The notes under the pieces are model-generated. The model was given only the letters and a program-made list of their open reading frames with translations, ran no database searches and was not told the origin of the DNA. DNA of 64,000 nucleotides. Origin: Dasypus novemcinctus (lineage: Eukaryota; Chordata; Mammalia; Cingulata; Dasypodidae). Position numbers and translations under genes: made by a program. This document shows, piece by piece, positions 23,991-37,085 of the stretch. The stretch lies in the NCBI RefSeq assembly GCF_030445035.2, contig NC_080701.1, forward strand, positions 22,474,798-22,538,797, in the 5' to 3' direction. Numbering within the stretch: the first letter of the stretch is position 1; the number at the start of each line of letters is the position of its first letter.

Positions 23991-24200
23991 AGCCATTCCA
24001 TGCCTAGGTATCCACTTAAATGAAATGAAAGCATAAATCTTGTACATCAATACTTACATGCATTCTATTTTCATGGTAATCACTCCAAAATAGAAACAAC
24101 TCAAATGTCCAGCAACAACTAAATCGATAAACAGATTTTTGTATATTCATAAAATGGAGTCCTGCTCCAAAATAAGGACATTAGAAAGCTTGATTCGACT
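23991..24200 (+). repeat. Old L1 ORF2 fragment, part 3
   Basis: Resumes the same L1: CCAGCCATTCCATGCCTAGG, then ACTCAAATGTCCAGCAACAA, then TAAAATGGAGTCCTGCTCC. 24200-24720 after it holds nothing I recognise. Confidence 0.6.
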
Positions 24201-24719
24201 TCTTTGGGTAAAGGCAACCCAAGTAGTTGGGACAAACACTTTTGCTAAGAATATTTGGAAATGTTTAATAAAACATATAAAGAAAGTGTCTTAGTGAAGT
24301 TATTTGAGAGCTAACAAGGCATTGAATGATAACAGGGAAAATAGGTAGGAAAGACAGGAATCTTGAAATGGATACTAAGCATTTTTACCATCCCTAGTGG
24401 CATCAGATGATTCTAGGAAAGCAGTTGAGAAATTGTAAAGCCAGAAAAAAGTTTTTAATAGCCTGAGGAAAGAGAGAAAGTGCAATCATGGTCTGCCAAG
24501 GAAGTAGGCCTTGGTAAAATCCTTAGGTTTTGATTATTTTCTTTGGCCAAACCCTAGGAGAAGAGATGTACAGATTAGCACCACCCCAAAACTGTAGAGA
24601 AGGTTCAAATATTTTCAGTCTGTGAAATAGATGAAATTGGGTTAAGGTGGTCTCAGATTGCTTGTCCTATAACTGGCTGCCAGAAGCAAATAGTAATATT
24701 CTTGAAGAAATATAACAGC

Positions 24720-25690
24720 ATCTTTCTTTCTATATTTTTCTTTTCTCATATTAGATGTCAAATATTTAATGAAAAATAGCCATGCATATGAAGAAACAAG
24801 AGAACATGACTGATAAATGAGGGAAACAAAATTACAATAGAAACAGACCTCAAAGGATTATATTGGAATTATCAGAAATGGATTATAAAAAAACCTATAC
24901 TTTTTATGCTTCAAGAAAAAAAGATGAGATTGAAACTTTTGTTAAAGTACAGGATATGAAAAATGAAAATTCTAAAATTGAAAAATATAATAAACTCAAA
25001 AGCTCACTAGTTAATCAGCAGTATATTAGATATAATTAATGGAATGATTAATGAACTGGGAGATAGGTCAATAAAAATATTCATAGCTATAAAGAGATGA
25101 AATGTACAGAAAAGAATGCAAGAGACATAGGGAAAATATGAGAATATCTAATGTATATGTAAGAGGACAACCTAAATAGAGGACAGAGATATATAGGGTA
25201 GAAGAAGGATAGAGAAAATGTAAACAATTCCTAGCTACCCTTACAGCAAAATTGGAGAAAATCCAAAAATAAGGAGAAAATAGTATATAAAGCAGTAGAA
25301 AAAGAGAATCGTTGCCTTTGAAGGAGCAACAATTAGATAGAGAACTGACTTCACCATAGATGTAATGAAAGGAAGAAGACAATGAAATGATATCTTCAAA
25401 GTACTGAAGAAAAAACTACCAGCACAGAACTTTATTCCCAGTGCAAGTACCCATGGAGGGAAAAGATGAAATAAAGGCATTTTCAGTCAAAGTATGTCTA
25501 CCAGAGTACTGAAATAAAGGAAATACCATTGGGTGTTTTTATGGTTGAAAGAAATTGATCTAAAACAGAAACTCAGATAGGCAGAAAAAAATGAAAATAA
25601 GTGAAACAGGTTAAGGTAAGTATAAATCTACATAACTGTGATCAACAATTATCTTAGGAAATTTAATATCTGTATATAGAGAGAATTATA
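24720..25690 (+). repeat. Old L1 / HAL1-like ORF1 remnant
   Basis: Decayed + strand sequence with ORF1-type phrases: AATCTAATGTATATGTAAGA, then AACAATGAAATGATATCTTC, AAAGTACTGAAGAAAAAACT, ATGAAATAAAGGCATTTTCA. The same type of sequence occurs at 42200-43270. No open frame remains. Confidence 0.55.
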
Positions 25691-28600
25691 TAGCAGGTTC
25701 TGGGAAAATGGTGTCGTTGTAGATAGGCACTACCAAGCTCTTTCACAAAAAATGACTGAGAAAGGCCAAAATCCTATGGGAGCCAGCTGTTTTGGGAATC
25801 CTCTGAGCAGGGAGGCTTTAGGGCATTGATCTGGAGGGAGATGGACAAAGATTAAAGAGCCCAAGGGAGTTGCTCACCCCTGTGGTTGGAAACAGCCTGT
25901 GGCTAGGCCCCACTCTCAAGGCAAATAGGCTCCATGGACCCCTTAGTTCTCACCAGCCAGCTGGTGTGAGGGAGTATTCCCTGGAAGGAAGAGGGGTCTG
26001 GCAAAGTGTGGAGAGTGGTTTCTTTTCAGTGGGTTGGACATCAGAGCTCCCTTTGAATCTTGGGGAGGATACCAGCCAGTACTGAGGTGGACCCAGGGAG
26101 AGGAAAGAGGGGAATCTGCTCAGGCAGGCTGTCACACCCAGCAATGCTGGGAAGAAGAACTGGCCAGGGGAGTGGTGGAAACAGTCAACTAAATAGCTTA
26201 GCTGCTGAAAAATATTAAAAGTCCAGTGCACCTAAGGGAAACAGGGGCAGGAAGAGCCCAATAAACTTTCGAAAGCCTATTTAGCCTATACAGCTGCAGT
26301 GGGGAATTCCTGCCTGGCAGGTTTGAGTCCCGATACGTCCTAAGAGAAAGGATGCAGGGAGAGTTAAGACATGCGGCTAACACCTTATGATAAAGAACTT
26401 ATAGACTGAGTTTCTACCGTCTCATTTTCCACTTTTTTGCATTTCTTTCTTTCTTTCTCCTTTATTTTATTCACTAAAACTGAAAACATCACCTACGGAG
26501 GGCAGACTGCAGGGTGATTAATTGATGAGCAGGCCTGAGAAGGTCTCTAGGGACTAAGAAGGAAGACCGTTTTTCCTGCACTGTTTAATTGTTGCTGCTG
26601 TTTCTTGTTTTCCTTTTCTTTGTTATCTTTTATACTTATTTTTCAACCTACTTTATTTCTCTTCTTTCCTTCATTTCTTTCTGTCTTCTGACTTCTGTTG
26701 CTTTTCTTCCATTGCACTACTTCTTGTCTGGTCTTCATTTTTTCTTTTTCTCTCTTTCTCATTTTTGTTTCTCTCCTATTCTCTTCTCATCTGTCTGTCT
26801 GACCTTTTAATTCATTCTACTTTTTTCTCTCTCTTATTTTTTCTACTCATCTGTCTGGCCTTTTAATTCATTCTACTTTTTCTCTCTATTTAGTCTCTTG
26901 TTTTATGCATTTCTATTCCACCTCTCTTAATTCTTATTCCTTCTTTGTATTTATCATTTTTAAACTCAAATTTCTTAGCTAGCTTTTGCATGGTTCCTTT
27001 TCTATCTTTTTTATATATAATTCTTACTATTATTCTTTTTCTCTTCTTATTGCTTTCCTTTTCTCTGGTATCAATATTTTTTTTCAAGAGAATACAGACA
27101 ACTGCAAGGAAATTGAATAAGAGGAATCAAGTAATAAAAATTAACCTTACCACACACAAAGAAACAACAAAATAAAACCCTAGAGTAGAAAGAGAAGCTA
27201 ACCAACCAAATAAGCCCATCAAGATAAACAGATGCCCAGACACCAACAAAAAATTAAAATCCATGCTAAGAAAAAGGAAGACATGGCTCATAGTTTAATG
27301 AACAAACTAAAAAACAGGAGGAGATGCAGAATGTGGAACAACTAATCAAGGATGTACAAACAAATATCATGAATCAACATACTGAAATAAAGTAAAAGAA
27401 GAAGATATTAAGAAGATACTGGGGAAACATACTGAAGAAATTGTAAACATACATAAAAGATAACGGATATGATGGTGATGAATGGCACAATCCAAGGAAT
27501 CAAAAATGCACTGGAAGCACATAACAGCAGATTTGAACAGGCAGAAGAAAGAATCAGTGATGTGGAAGACAGTATATCTGAAATCAGACAGATAGTAGAA
27601 CAGATAGATAAAAAGATAGAAAAAATCCAGCAGTGCTTAAGATTAAGTACTGATTTCTCTTCTGAAACGATGTAGGCAAGAAGGCAATGGTATGACATAG
27701 TGAAGGTGCTAAAAGAAAAAAACTTCCAGCCAAGAATTCTATATCCTGCAAAGCTGGCATTCAAAAATGAGGAAGCATTCAAAATATTCACAGATAAACA
27801 GAAATTAAGAGAGTTTGTTAATCAGAACTTTGCCCTTCAAGAAATACTGAAGGGAGTCCTGCAGGTTGAAAGGAAATAAACAGGAGAGAGAGAGATGGAG
27901 GAGAGTGTAAGAAAAAAGAGATAAAAAGAGAAATACAACATATGGCATACATAAACCTAAAGAAAATATGGCTAATGTAAGTAATTCCTTGGCAGTAATA
28001 ACACTGAATGTTAAAGGATTAATAACATTCTGTAAGATAGATCTCATGCTGGGCCACAGAATAACTTTCAATGAATTCAGAAAGACTGAAATTATACAAA
28101 GTAATTTCTCTGACCACAATGAGATGAATTTGGAAATCTGAAAGGAGGAGAGAGGCAGATTAGGCACAAAGATATGGAAGTAAAACAACACACTCTCAGA
28201 CAATCAGTGGGTCAAGGGGGAAATTGAAAAAGAAATCTAACTATCTTGAAACAAATGAAAATGACAACACAACATATCAGAACCTATGGGATGCAGCAAG
28301 AGCAGTGCTGAGAAGGAAATTCATTGCCATAAATGCCTACATTAAAAAGAAGGGCTAAAATCAAAGGCCTAACTGTACACCTGGAAGAATTAGAAAAAGA
28401 ACAATGAACTAACCCCCAAAAAAGTAGAAAGAAGGAAATAAGAAAGATTTGAGCAGGAGCCAAATTAACTTGAAAATAAAAAAAAGCACTAGAAAAAAAA
28501 AAACCAAAAGCTCATTCTTTGAGAAGATCAATAAAATTGACAAACCCTTGGATAGACTAACAAAGAAAAAAGAGAGAAGATGCAAATACACAAAGTAAGA

Positions 28601-29985
28601 AATGAGGAAGGGAATATCACCACTGACCCCACAGAAGTTAAAGAGTTCATAAGAAGATACTTTGAAAAATTACATGCCAATAAGAAGGATAATTTAGAGG
28701 AAATGGACAAATTCCTAGAAACACACAAGCAGCCTACATTGATGAAAGAAGAAATTGATGAATTCAACAGACCAGTCACAAGTAATGAGGTAGAATCAGT
28801 TACCAAAACCTTCCAATTAAGAAAAGCCAAATACCAGACAGCTTTATAGGTGAATTCTACCAAACATTCCAGAAAGAACTAACACCAATCCTGCTTAAAC
28901 TCCTCCAAGAAATAGAAGTGGAGGGAACATTGTCTAACACATTTTATGATGCCAAAATCACCCTAATACCAAAGCCAAACAAAGATGCAATGAGAAAAGA
29001 AAACTACAGACCAATCTCTCTAATGAAGCTAGATACTAGACTCCTCCACAAAATACTTGGTAATCATATACAAAACACATCAAATAAATTGCACACCATG
29101 ACCAAGTGGGCTCCATCCCTGGTATGCAAGCGTGGTTCAACATAAGAATATCAAACATTGTAATACACCACATAAATATATTGAAAGAAAAAAATCACAT
29201 GATCATCTCTATAGATGGAGAAAAAGCATTTGATAAAATATAGCACCCTTTCCTGATAAAAACACTTTGAAAGAAAAGAATAGAAAGAAACTTCCTCAAC
29301 CTGATAAACTGTATATGTGAAAAATTATAGCTAACATATTCCATGGTGAAATCCTAAAAGCTTTTCCTCTAAGATTGGGAACAAGACAATGATGCCCACT
29401 TCCACTGCTCTTATTTAACATTGTGTTAGAGGTATTTGCACTAGCACGAGGCAATAAAAAGAAATCATAGGCATCTAAATAGGAAAGAAAAGTAAAAATT
29501 TCACTATTTGCAGATGACATGATCCTATACCTTGGAAGCCCTGCAAAATCTACAACAAAGCTTCTAGAGCTTATGAATGAGTTCAGTAAAGTGGCAGGTT
29601 AAAAGATCAATATGCAAAAGTCAGTAGCATTTCAGTACCCCAATAATGAGCAAGCTGGAGAGGAAAGTAAGAAAAAATTCCATTTACACTGGCAACTAAA
29701 ATAATCAAATACCTAGGAATAAATTTAACTAAAGATGTAAAACACTTGTACACAGAATACCACAGAACACTTTTAAAGGAAATCAAAGAAGACCTAAATA
29801 AATTGACAAATATTTCCTGTTCATGGATAGGAAGACTAAATACCATTCAGATGTCTATTCTACCCAAACTGGTTTACAGATTTAATGCCATCCCCCAATA
29901 AAAATTACCACAACATTTATTATTGAATTAGAAAAACTAATTATGAAATTTATTTGGAAAGGCAAGGGACCCTGAATAGCAAAAG
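25691..29985 (+). mobile_element. Outer + strand L1: 5' UTR, ORF1 and ORF2 remnants
   Basis: The 5' end lies near 25696, with a degraded YY1-like GGGAAAATGGTGTCG. The 5' UTR runs to about 27100 and includes a long pyrimidine-rich tract (26430-27090). ORF1 remnants are at about 27240-27880 (for example 27469-27675, with the coiled-coil to CTD phrase ISDVEDSISEI). ORF2 remnants run from 28000, including fragments with [19 protein letters not shown] and an altered FADD region near 29510. Many stops and frameshifts. ORF2 is cut at 29985 by an antisense L1 and appears to resume at 38690 with about 0.7 kb lost. Confidence 0.8.
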
Positions 29986-29989
29986 CCCC

Positions 29990-30490
29990 ATTCACTTCCC
30001 AAAGGTTCGTTTTTGATTACTGCTTGTGTGGAATATCTTTTTCCAAACTTTTACTTTCAATCTTGCATATAAGGTGAGTCTCCTGTAGATAGCATATAAA
30101 TGATTTACATTTTTTATCCATTCTGCCAGTTGGTGTTTTGATAATCTATTATCATTAAATGTTATTACTGTAAAGACATTATGCAGTTCACCCATTATAA
30201 CTTTTGATTTTCCATCAACCTATCTTACTATTATCTGTTTTTTTACATTTTTTTTTACCCTTACTAATAATCTTCATTTCTACACTCTTTTGCAGGCCTC
30301 TCTCTCCTGTCTTTTCTTTTCCTGTTTTGGTGTTTCATGCTGTCCTTCAATTCCCTGAGACCCTTTTCCATTTTTACCCTTCTTTTCTCTTTTTGTTCTC
30401 CTGTCTTTTCAAATTCAAATGCTCTGTCCTCCAACTCACTTACTCCATCCTCAACCAATTAAAATCTGTTATTATGTGCTTCCAAGATAT
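29990..30490 (-). repeat. Antisense L1 nested in the + strand L1, left part
   Basis: Antisense ORF2 start and ORF1 C-terminal region: TTCCAAACTTTTACTTTCAA, TAAGGTGAGTCTCCTGTAGA, then ORF1-type GTTTCATGCTGTCCTTCAAT. Its continuation is at about 37126-38530, because ATATATTTTTAAG near 30485 resumes as GTATTTTTAATCTC at 37133. Both correspond to one uninterrupted stretch at 63338-63350. Confidence 0.65.
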
Positions 30491-30496
30491 ATTTTT

Positions 30497-30580
30497 AAGA
30501 GGTACTGAGGATTGAATCCAGGACCTCATATGTGGAAGACACATGCTCAACCACTGAGCTACATTACCTGCCTAAAATTT
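30497..30580 (-). repeat. Small tRNA-derived SINE, antisense
   Basis: On the - strand: GGCAGGTAATGTAGCTCAGT, then a B-box-like GGATTCAATCC, then CAGTACCTC. Same class as 11200-11302, without a clear tail. Confidence 0.65.
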
Positions 30581-30592
30581 TTTTTATTTCTT

Positions 30593-33500
30593 TTTTTAAA
30601 ATGAATTTTATTGATACATATTAATAAAGCATACAGTTCCTCCAAGGTATACAATCTGTGATATTTGCTATAATCACATAGTTGTGCATTCATCACTTCA
30701 GTTCTGAGAACATTTTCATTATTTGAATAATAATAAACAAAAAAAAGCAAAGAAAAAAAAGAAAATTGCTCACCTCTCAATCTCTCTGTGCTTCCCCCAC
30801 TGAACATAGGCTATTCTATCCAAAGTGTATAATCAATGGCTTTTAGTATAATCACAATGTTGTACATTCATCATCTTAAAAGTTCTAGAACAATTTCTTT
30901 ACTCCAAAAAGAAAGACTCCAAACCCCTTTGTGTTCCTTCCTTAGACCTACATAACAACTAATCTTTCATCTTTATGAATTGATTTATATTTACATTTTG
31001 TATAAATGGAATAATAAAATATATCGTACTCTGTATTTGGTCTCCATTTAGTATAATGCTTTTTTCTTTTTGTCTGATATTAACATTGTGTAATATTAAC
31101 TTACATTTATTCAGCTTCAAAGAAAAATGGTCTTATATATGCAATTCTACCCATATTCATATTTCACATAATACATTTAGTTCATAATAGGGTAATCATA
31201 CAGTATTTTTCCCTTTGTGTCTGGCTTGCTTCACTCAACATAATGTCCTCCAGGTTCATCCATGTTGTCATATGTTTCATGACTTCAGCTCTTCTTACTG
31301 CTGCATAATATTCCATCATGCGTATACTCCACAGTTTGTATGTCCATTCATCAGTTGATGGACACCTGGGTTCTTTACTACTTTTGACTATTGTGAATAA
31401 CCTGCTATGAAATTGGTGTGCAGATACCTATTCATGTTGCTGCACTCAGTTTTTCTGGGTATATACCTAGCAATGGTATTTCCAGGTCCCATGGCAAGTT
31501 TATAATCAACTTCATTAGGAGCTGCAAACAGTCCTCCATGGTGGCTGTACCATTCTACATTCCCACCAACAATGAATAAGCATTCCTATCTCTCCACCTC
31601 CTCTCCACTATTTACAGTTTTCAGACTTTTTAATAGCAGCCAGTTTAATAGTTGTGAAATGATATCCTATTTTAGTTTTCATTTGCATTTCCGTAATCAC
31701 TAGTGACATTTTTTATGTCTCTCTTCACCATTTGTATTTCTTCTTGGGATAGTTGTCTTTTCAAGTCTTTTTATCGTTTGAGTTGTATATATTATAGATA
31801 TTATATATCATAGATATTAAACCGTTATCGGATATGGGATTGACAAATATTTTCTTCCATTGAGTCGGCTGCCTTTTCACCCTTTTGACAGTCCTTTGAG
31901 GTGCAAAAAAGTTGAATTTTGAGGAGATCCCATTTATCTATTTTTCTTTTGTTGCTTGTGCTTCAGGCATAAGGTTTAAGAAATTACCTTCTACCACAAG
32001 ATCATGAAGATGTTTTCCTACATTTTCTTTTAGGAGTTTTATGGCTGTTGTTTTTATATTTAAGTTCTTGAATCATTTTGAGTTAATTTTTGTATAAGGT
32101 GTGAGATAGGTGTCCTCTTTCTTTTTGTAGATATTGCTACCCAGTTCTCCCAGCAACATTTGTTGACTAGACTGTTCTGGCTCAGCTTGGTGGGTTTAGC
32201 AACCTTGTCAAAAATCACTTGACTAGAGATCTGAGGGTCAATTTCTGAGTTCTCATTTTGGTTCCATTGGTCAATTTGTCTGTCCTTATGCCAGTCCCAT
32301 GCTGTGTGTTTTGTTTTTTGTTTTTTACCATTCTAGCTAAGAATTTGTTTTAAAGTTAGGAAGCAAGAGTCCTTGAACTTTGCTCTTCTCTTTTAAGACA
32401 TTTTTTGCTATTCAGGGTCCCTTACCCTTCCAAATAAATTTGGTTATCAGTTTTCAGTTTCTTCAAAAAGGGCTGTTGGGATTTTTATTGGAATTGCATT
32501 GAAACTGTAATTCAGTTTTGGTAGAATTGACATCTTAATGATATTAATCTTCCAATCCATGAACACAGAATGTCCTTCCATTTATGTAAGTCTTCTTCAG
32601 TAGCTTTTAGTAATGTTTTGTAGTTTTCTGAATGAGGTCCTTTATGTCCTTGGTTAAGTTTATTCCTAAATTCTAATTCTGTTAGTCACTATTATAAATG
32701 GAATTTTTTTTTCTGATTTCCTCTTCAGACTGTACATCAGTAGTGTATAAAAACACTATTGATTTTTGCATATTGACCTTGTTTCCTGCCACTTTGCTGA
32801 ACTTGTCCATTAATTCTAGTAGTTTGTCATAGATTTTTCAGAATTTTCTAGATATAGGATCATGTCATCAGTGAATAGTGAAAGTTTTATTTCTTTCTTT
32901 CCTATTTGGATGCCTTTTATTTCTTTGTCTAGCCTAATCTAGCTAAAACTTCTAGCACAATATTGAATAAAAATAGTGACAGTGGACATTCTTGTCTTGT
33001 TCCTGATCTCAGTGAGAAAGCATTCAGTCTTTCACCATTGAGTACAATGTTAGGTGTAGGTTTTTCATCTATGCACTTTACCATATTGAGATAGCTTCCT
33101 TCTATTTCTATCTTTTGGAGTATTTTTTTTTTAATCAAGAAAGAGTGTTGTATTTTGTCAAATGCCTTTTTAGCATCAATCAAAAGGCTCATGTAATTTC
33201 TCTTCTTCAGTTTATCAATGTGATTTATTACACTAATTTTCTTGTGTTGAACAACACTTATGTACCTTGGATAAAACCTACTTTATCATGGTGTATAATT
33301 CTTTTAATGTGCTTTTGGATTCAGTTTGCAAGCATTTTTTTTTTTTTGAGAAATTTTTTGTCTATTTTCATTAGAGACATTGGTATGTAATTTACTTTTT
33401 TGTAGTATCTTTGCCTGGTTTTGGTATTAGGGTGATGTTGGCTTCATAAAATGAGTTTGGTGGCATTCTTTTCTATTCAGTTTTTTGGAAGAGCTTGAAC

Positions 33501-36170
33501 AAAATCAATATTAGTTCATCTTTGAATGATTGGTAGAATTCACCTGTGAAACCATCTGGTCCCACATCTTTGGGAGTGTTTTGATGAGTGTTTTAATCTC
33601 TTCACTTGTGATTGGTTTGTTGAGTTCTTCTATTTCTTCTAAAGTAAGTGTAGCTGGTTCATGTGTTTCCAGGAATTTGTCCATTTTATCTACATTTTCT
33701 CATTTTTTGGCATACAGTTGTTCATAGTATCCTCTTATGATCTCTCTTATTTCTATGTGGTCAGTGGTAATGTTCCCCCCTTCTCATTTCTAATTTTATT
33801 TCTTTGTGTCTTCTCTCTTTTTTTCTTTTTCAGTCTAGCTAAGAGTTTGTCTTTTTTTTTGATCTTCTCAAAGATGCAACTTTGGGTTTTGTTGATTCTC
33901 TCTTTTGTTTTTTTGTTCTTGATTTCATTTATTTCTGCTCTGATCTTTACTATTTCTTTCCTTCAGCTTGATTTGGGATTAGTTTGCTGTACTTTTTCTA
34001 GTTCTTCCAGGTGTGCAGTTAGGGCTTCAATTTTAACTTTTTCTTTTTTTTTAATGTAAGTATTGAGGACTATAGATTTCCCTTTCAGCATTGCCTTTGC
34101 AGTGTCCCATAGGTTTCAATATGTTGTATTCTCATTTTCATTCATCTCAAGATATTTGCTGAATTCTCTTGCAATATCTTCTTTGACCCACTGGTTGTTT
34201 AAGAGTGTGTTGTTTAATCTCCATATATTTGTGAATCTCCCTTTTTTCTGTCCATTATTGATTTCCAGATTCATTCTCTGATCATTATGATCAGAGAAAG
34301 TGTTTTGTATAATTTCAGTCTTTCAAATTTATTGAGACTTGTCTTGTGACCCAACATATGGTCTACCTTGGAGAAGATTCCATGATCACTTGAAAAAAAT
34401 ATATAACCTGCTGTCCTGGGTGCAATGCTCTATAGATGTCTGTTAACTCTAGTTTTTTTTTATCATATTATTCAGGTTCTCTGTTTCTTTATTTATCCTG
34501 TCCAGACATTCTATCCACTACTGAAAGTGGTGTATTGAAGTCGCCAACTATTATTGTAGAGACATCTATTTCTCCCTTCAACTTTGCCAGTGTGTGCCTC
34601 ATGTATCTTGGGGCACTCATGTTAGGTACATCAATATTTAGAATAGTTATTTCTTCTTGGTGAATTGCTTCTTTTATTAATATATAATGACCTTCTTTAT
34701 GCCTTATAACAGTTTTCACTTAAAATTTATTTTGTCTGATATTAGTATTGCTACTCCAGCTCTATTTGCATAGAATATCTATTTCCAACCTTTCACTCTT
34801 AACCTGATTGTGTCCTTACATCTGAGGTGAGTCTTGTAGACAACATGTAGATGGGTCATATTTTTAAATCCATTTTATCAGTCTGTGTCTTTTGATTGGG
34901 GAGTTCAAGCCATTAGCATTCAATGTTATAACTGTAAAGGCATTATTTACTTCATCCATTTTGATCTTTGACTTTCAGTTGTCATACTATACTATAATCT
35001 ATTATTTACTCTTTCTGATATTCTTCATTTCTACACTCTTCTCCAAGGCCCTTGCCCTTGTTTTTTCTTTCAGACTGAAGCACTCCCATAATTCTATTTT
35101 TTTGGTAATCTATCAGTTTTTGTCTGTCTGTGAAGACTTTAAACTCTCCTTCACTTTTGAAGTCCAGTTTTGCCAGATATAGAATTCTTGGTTGGCAGTT
35201 TTTCCCTTTCAATACTTTAAATACACACCACTTTCTTCTCTCCTCTATGGAGGAGAGGTCAGCACTTAATCTTATCAAGTTTCCCTTGTAGGTGATGCTT
35301 TGCTTTTCTCTTGCTGCTTTCAAAATTGTCTCTTTATCTCTGATACTTGTCATTCTGAATAGTAGGTGTCTCGGGGTAGGTCTATTCATGTTTATTCTGT
35401 TTGGGATGCTTTGTCTTTCTTGGGCATTGGTATTTATGACTTCCATAAGGGTAGGGAAGTTTTCAGTCATTGTTTCCTCAAATATTCTTTCTGCCCCTTT
35501 TCCATTCTCTTCTCCTTCTGGGATGCCAATAATATGATGCTTTTGTGTTTCATGTTGTCGTTCAATTCCCTTAGATCCTGTCCCATTTTTTTTTCCCCCA
35601 TTCTCTTGGCTTTTAATTCTTCTGTCTTTTCCAGTTCAGATGTTCTGTCTTCAAAATCACTAATTCTGTCTTCAGGCAGTTCTAATCTGCTCTTCTGTGT
35701 CTCATCCATTGTGTTTTTCATTCTCGTAAGATCAGTTACTTTTCTTTGCAGACTTTCAAATTGTTCTTTATGCTCACCCTGTGTTTTCTTATTATCCTTT
35801 ATCTCTTTAGTCATATTTTCTTTAAATTCTTAAAATGATTTATGAGAGTTGTGTGATTGTCATTAATTGTCTCAATTCTGAATCTCTTCAGGATATTTGG
35901 TTTGTTCCTTTGTCTGGGTCATCTCTTCCTGTCTCTTAGTATGGCTCATGATTTTTTTTTGCTGATGTCTAGGATCTAATATGTTGGTAAATTTACTCTG
36001 ATGGCAAATCTCTCTTGCCTATTGTTATTATTTTTTCACAGCTTTTTAATATTTGGTTCAACATATCCTAATTCTTTATAATTGCCCAGCTTAAGTTACC
36101 AAAACCATGCCAGGGGCTTGCTAATGGCATGCAGACTTTCTCCCAGGGGTGGGGTGAAAAACCTCTAAAA
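30593..36170 (-). mobile_element. Near full-length antisense L1, innermost of the stack (3' UTR, ORF2, ORF1)
   Basis: 3' UTR 30593-31180; decayed ORF2 about 31190-34970; ORF1 about 35000-35830. A readable reverse-transcriptase piece at 32929-33192 ([20 protein letters not shown], then SGTRQECPLSLFLFNIVLE) has Gly-to-Glu in the usual RQGCPLS motif. 34489-34719 keeps an endonuclease piece (VGDFNTPLS). 35006-35470 is the ORF1 C-terminal domain (PRHLLFRM, then KGNLIRLSADLSS). Frameshifts and stops throughout make it inactive. It resumes beyond the DAS SINE at 36602. Confidence 0.85.
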
Positions 36171-36610
36171 GGGGGAGCAGACTTGGCCCAGTGGATAGGG
36201 CATCCGTCTACCACACGGGAGGTCCGCAGTTCAAACCCCGGGCCTCCTTGACCCGTGTGGAGCTGGCCCATGCGTAGTGCTGATGCGCGCAAGGGGTGCC
36301 GTGCCACACAGACATGTCCCTGCGTAGGGGAGCCCCACGCGCGAGGACTGTGCCCCGTAAGGAGAGCTGCCCAGTGCGAAAAGAAAGTTCAGCCTGCCCA
36401 GGAATGGTGCTGCACACACAGAGAGCTGACACAACAAGATGATGCAACAAAAAGAGACACAGAGTCCCATGCTGCTGACAACAACAGAAGTGAACAAAGA
36501 AGAACATGCAGCAAATGGACAGAGAGCAGACAACGGGGAGGCGGGTTGGGGGGAAAGGGGAGAAAAATAAATAAAAATTAAAAATCTTAAAAAAAAAAAA
36601 TCCTCTATAA
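36162..36610 (+). mobile_element. DAS-type SINE inserted in L1
   Basis: Body 36171-36601 in + orientation, flanked by imperfect target-site duplications CCTCTAAAA (36162-36170) and CCTCTATAA (36602-36610). A box GGCCCAGTGG and B box GCAGTTCAAACCCC are readable. CpG-rich body, A/T-rich tail and a 12-bp A run. It carries an extra segment (about 36410-36450: AGAGAGCTGACACAACAAGA) absent from the copy at 9743. Confidence 0.9.
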
Positions 36611-37085
36611 ATAGTTTCTGTCCATGTAATTTCCAGACTGGCCAGCTGATGGTGCTTGTTGGTGCACTATTCCCCAGAGGTGTATCCCTTGTTTTCATCT
36701 GGCAAGCTGGATTCCAAGTAGACTCCAATGGCTGAATTCACTGAAGAAAGACCCCCAACTCCCCCTCGCTTTTTTCCGTAAAAGCTGGCAGGGAGGAAGA
36801 TGTCTGCTACCCTCTCAGTCAGCTTCAATGAGCCACAGGTTTTACTGCCACTGAATATCTTGGAGGGTGGGGAAGGGGAGCTCTTCCCAGCAGCTGGGAG
36901 GTTTAGTAACTCACAGTTTGTTGTTTTGGCTCTCTCTCCTTCAACCTCCTGGGAGTTGTGAAGCACTCTCCTGGTCTGCTGACCCTCAAAGCAGGTCCCT
37001 CTGGCAGTTTTAGACACTTTCTCCATTGGTTTTATGAGAGTGCTGAGCCTTATCTGCTAGTCCAATGCCATGCTTTCACAATTAT
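36611..37085 (-). repeat. 5' UTR of the innermost antisense L1
   Basis: Continues the element of 30593-36170 after the SINE. It matches the 5' UTR piece at 2025-2449 (TTCACTGAAGAAAGACCCCC, CACTCTCCTGGTCTGCTGAC) and ends near TCCAATGCCATGCTTTCACA, where the YY1-type site is expected at an L1 5' end. That gives the L1 a size of about 6.0 kb without the SINE. Confidence 0.7.

Noticed and set aside
25068..25480. Hydrophobic - strand frames resembling membrane proteins
   Set aside because: Phe/Leu/Ser-rich translations come from the antisense of A-rich L1 ORF1 sequence; no start context, splice sites or conserved motif.
36068..36728. Overlapping open frames rich in Arg, Pro and Gly (also at 9710-10120, 41152-41675 and 43527-43953)
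   Set aside because: All fall on DAS SINE bodies and differ between copies; SINEs do not encode protein.
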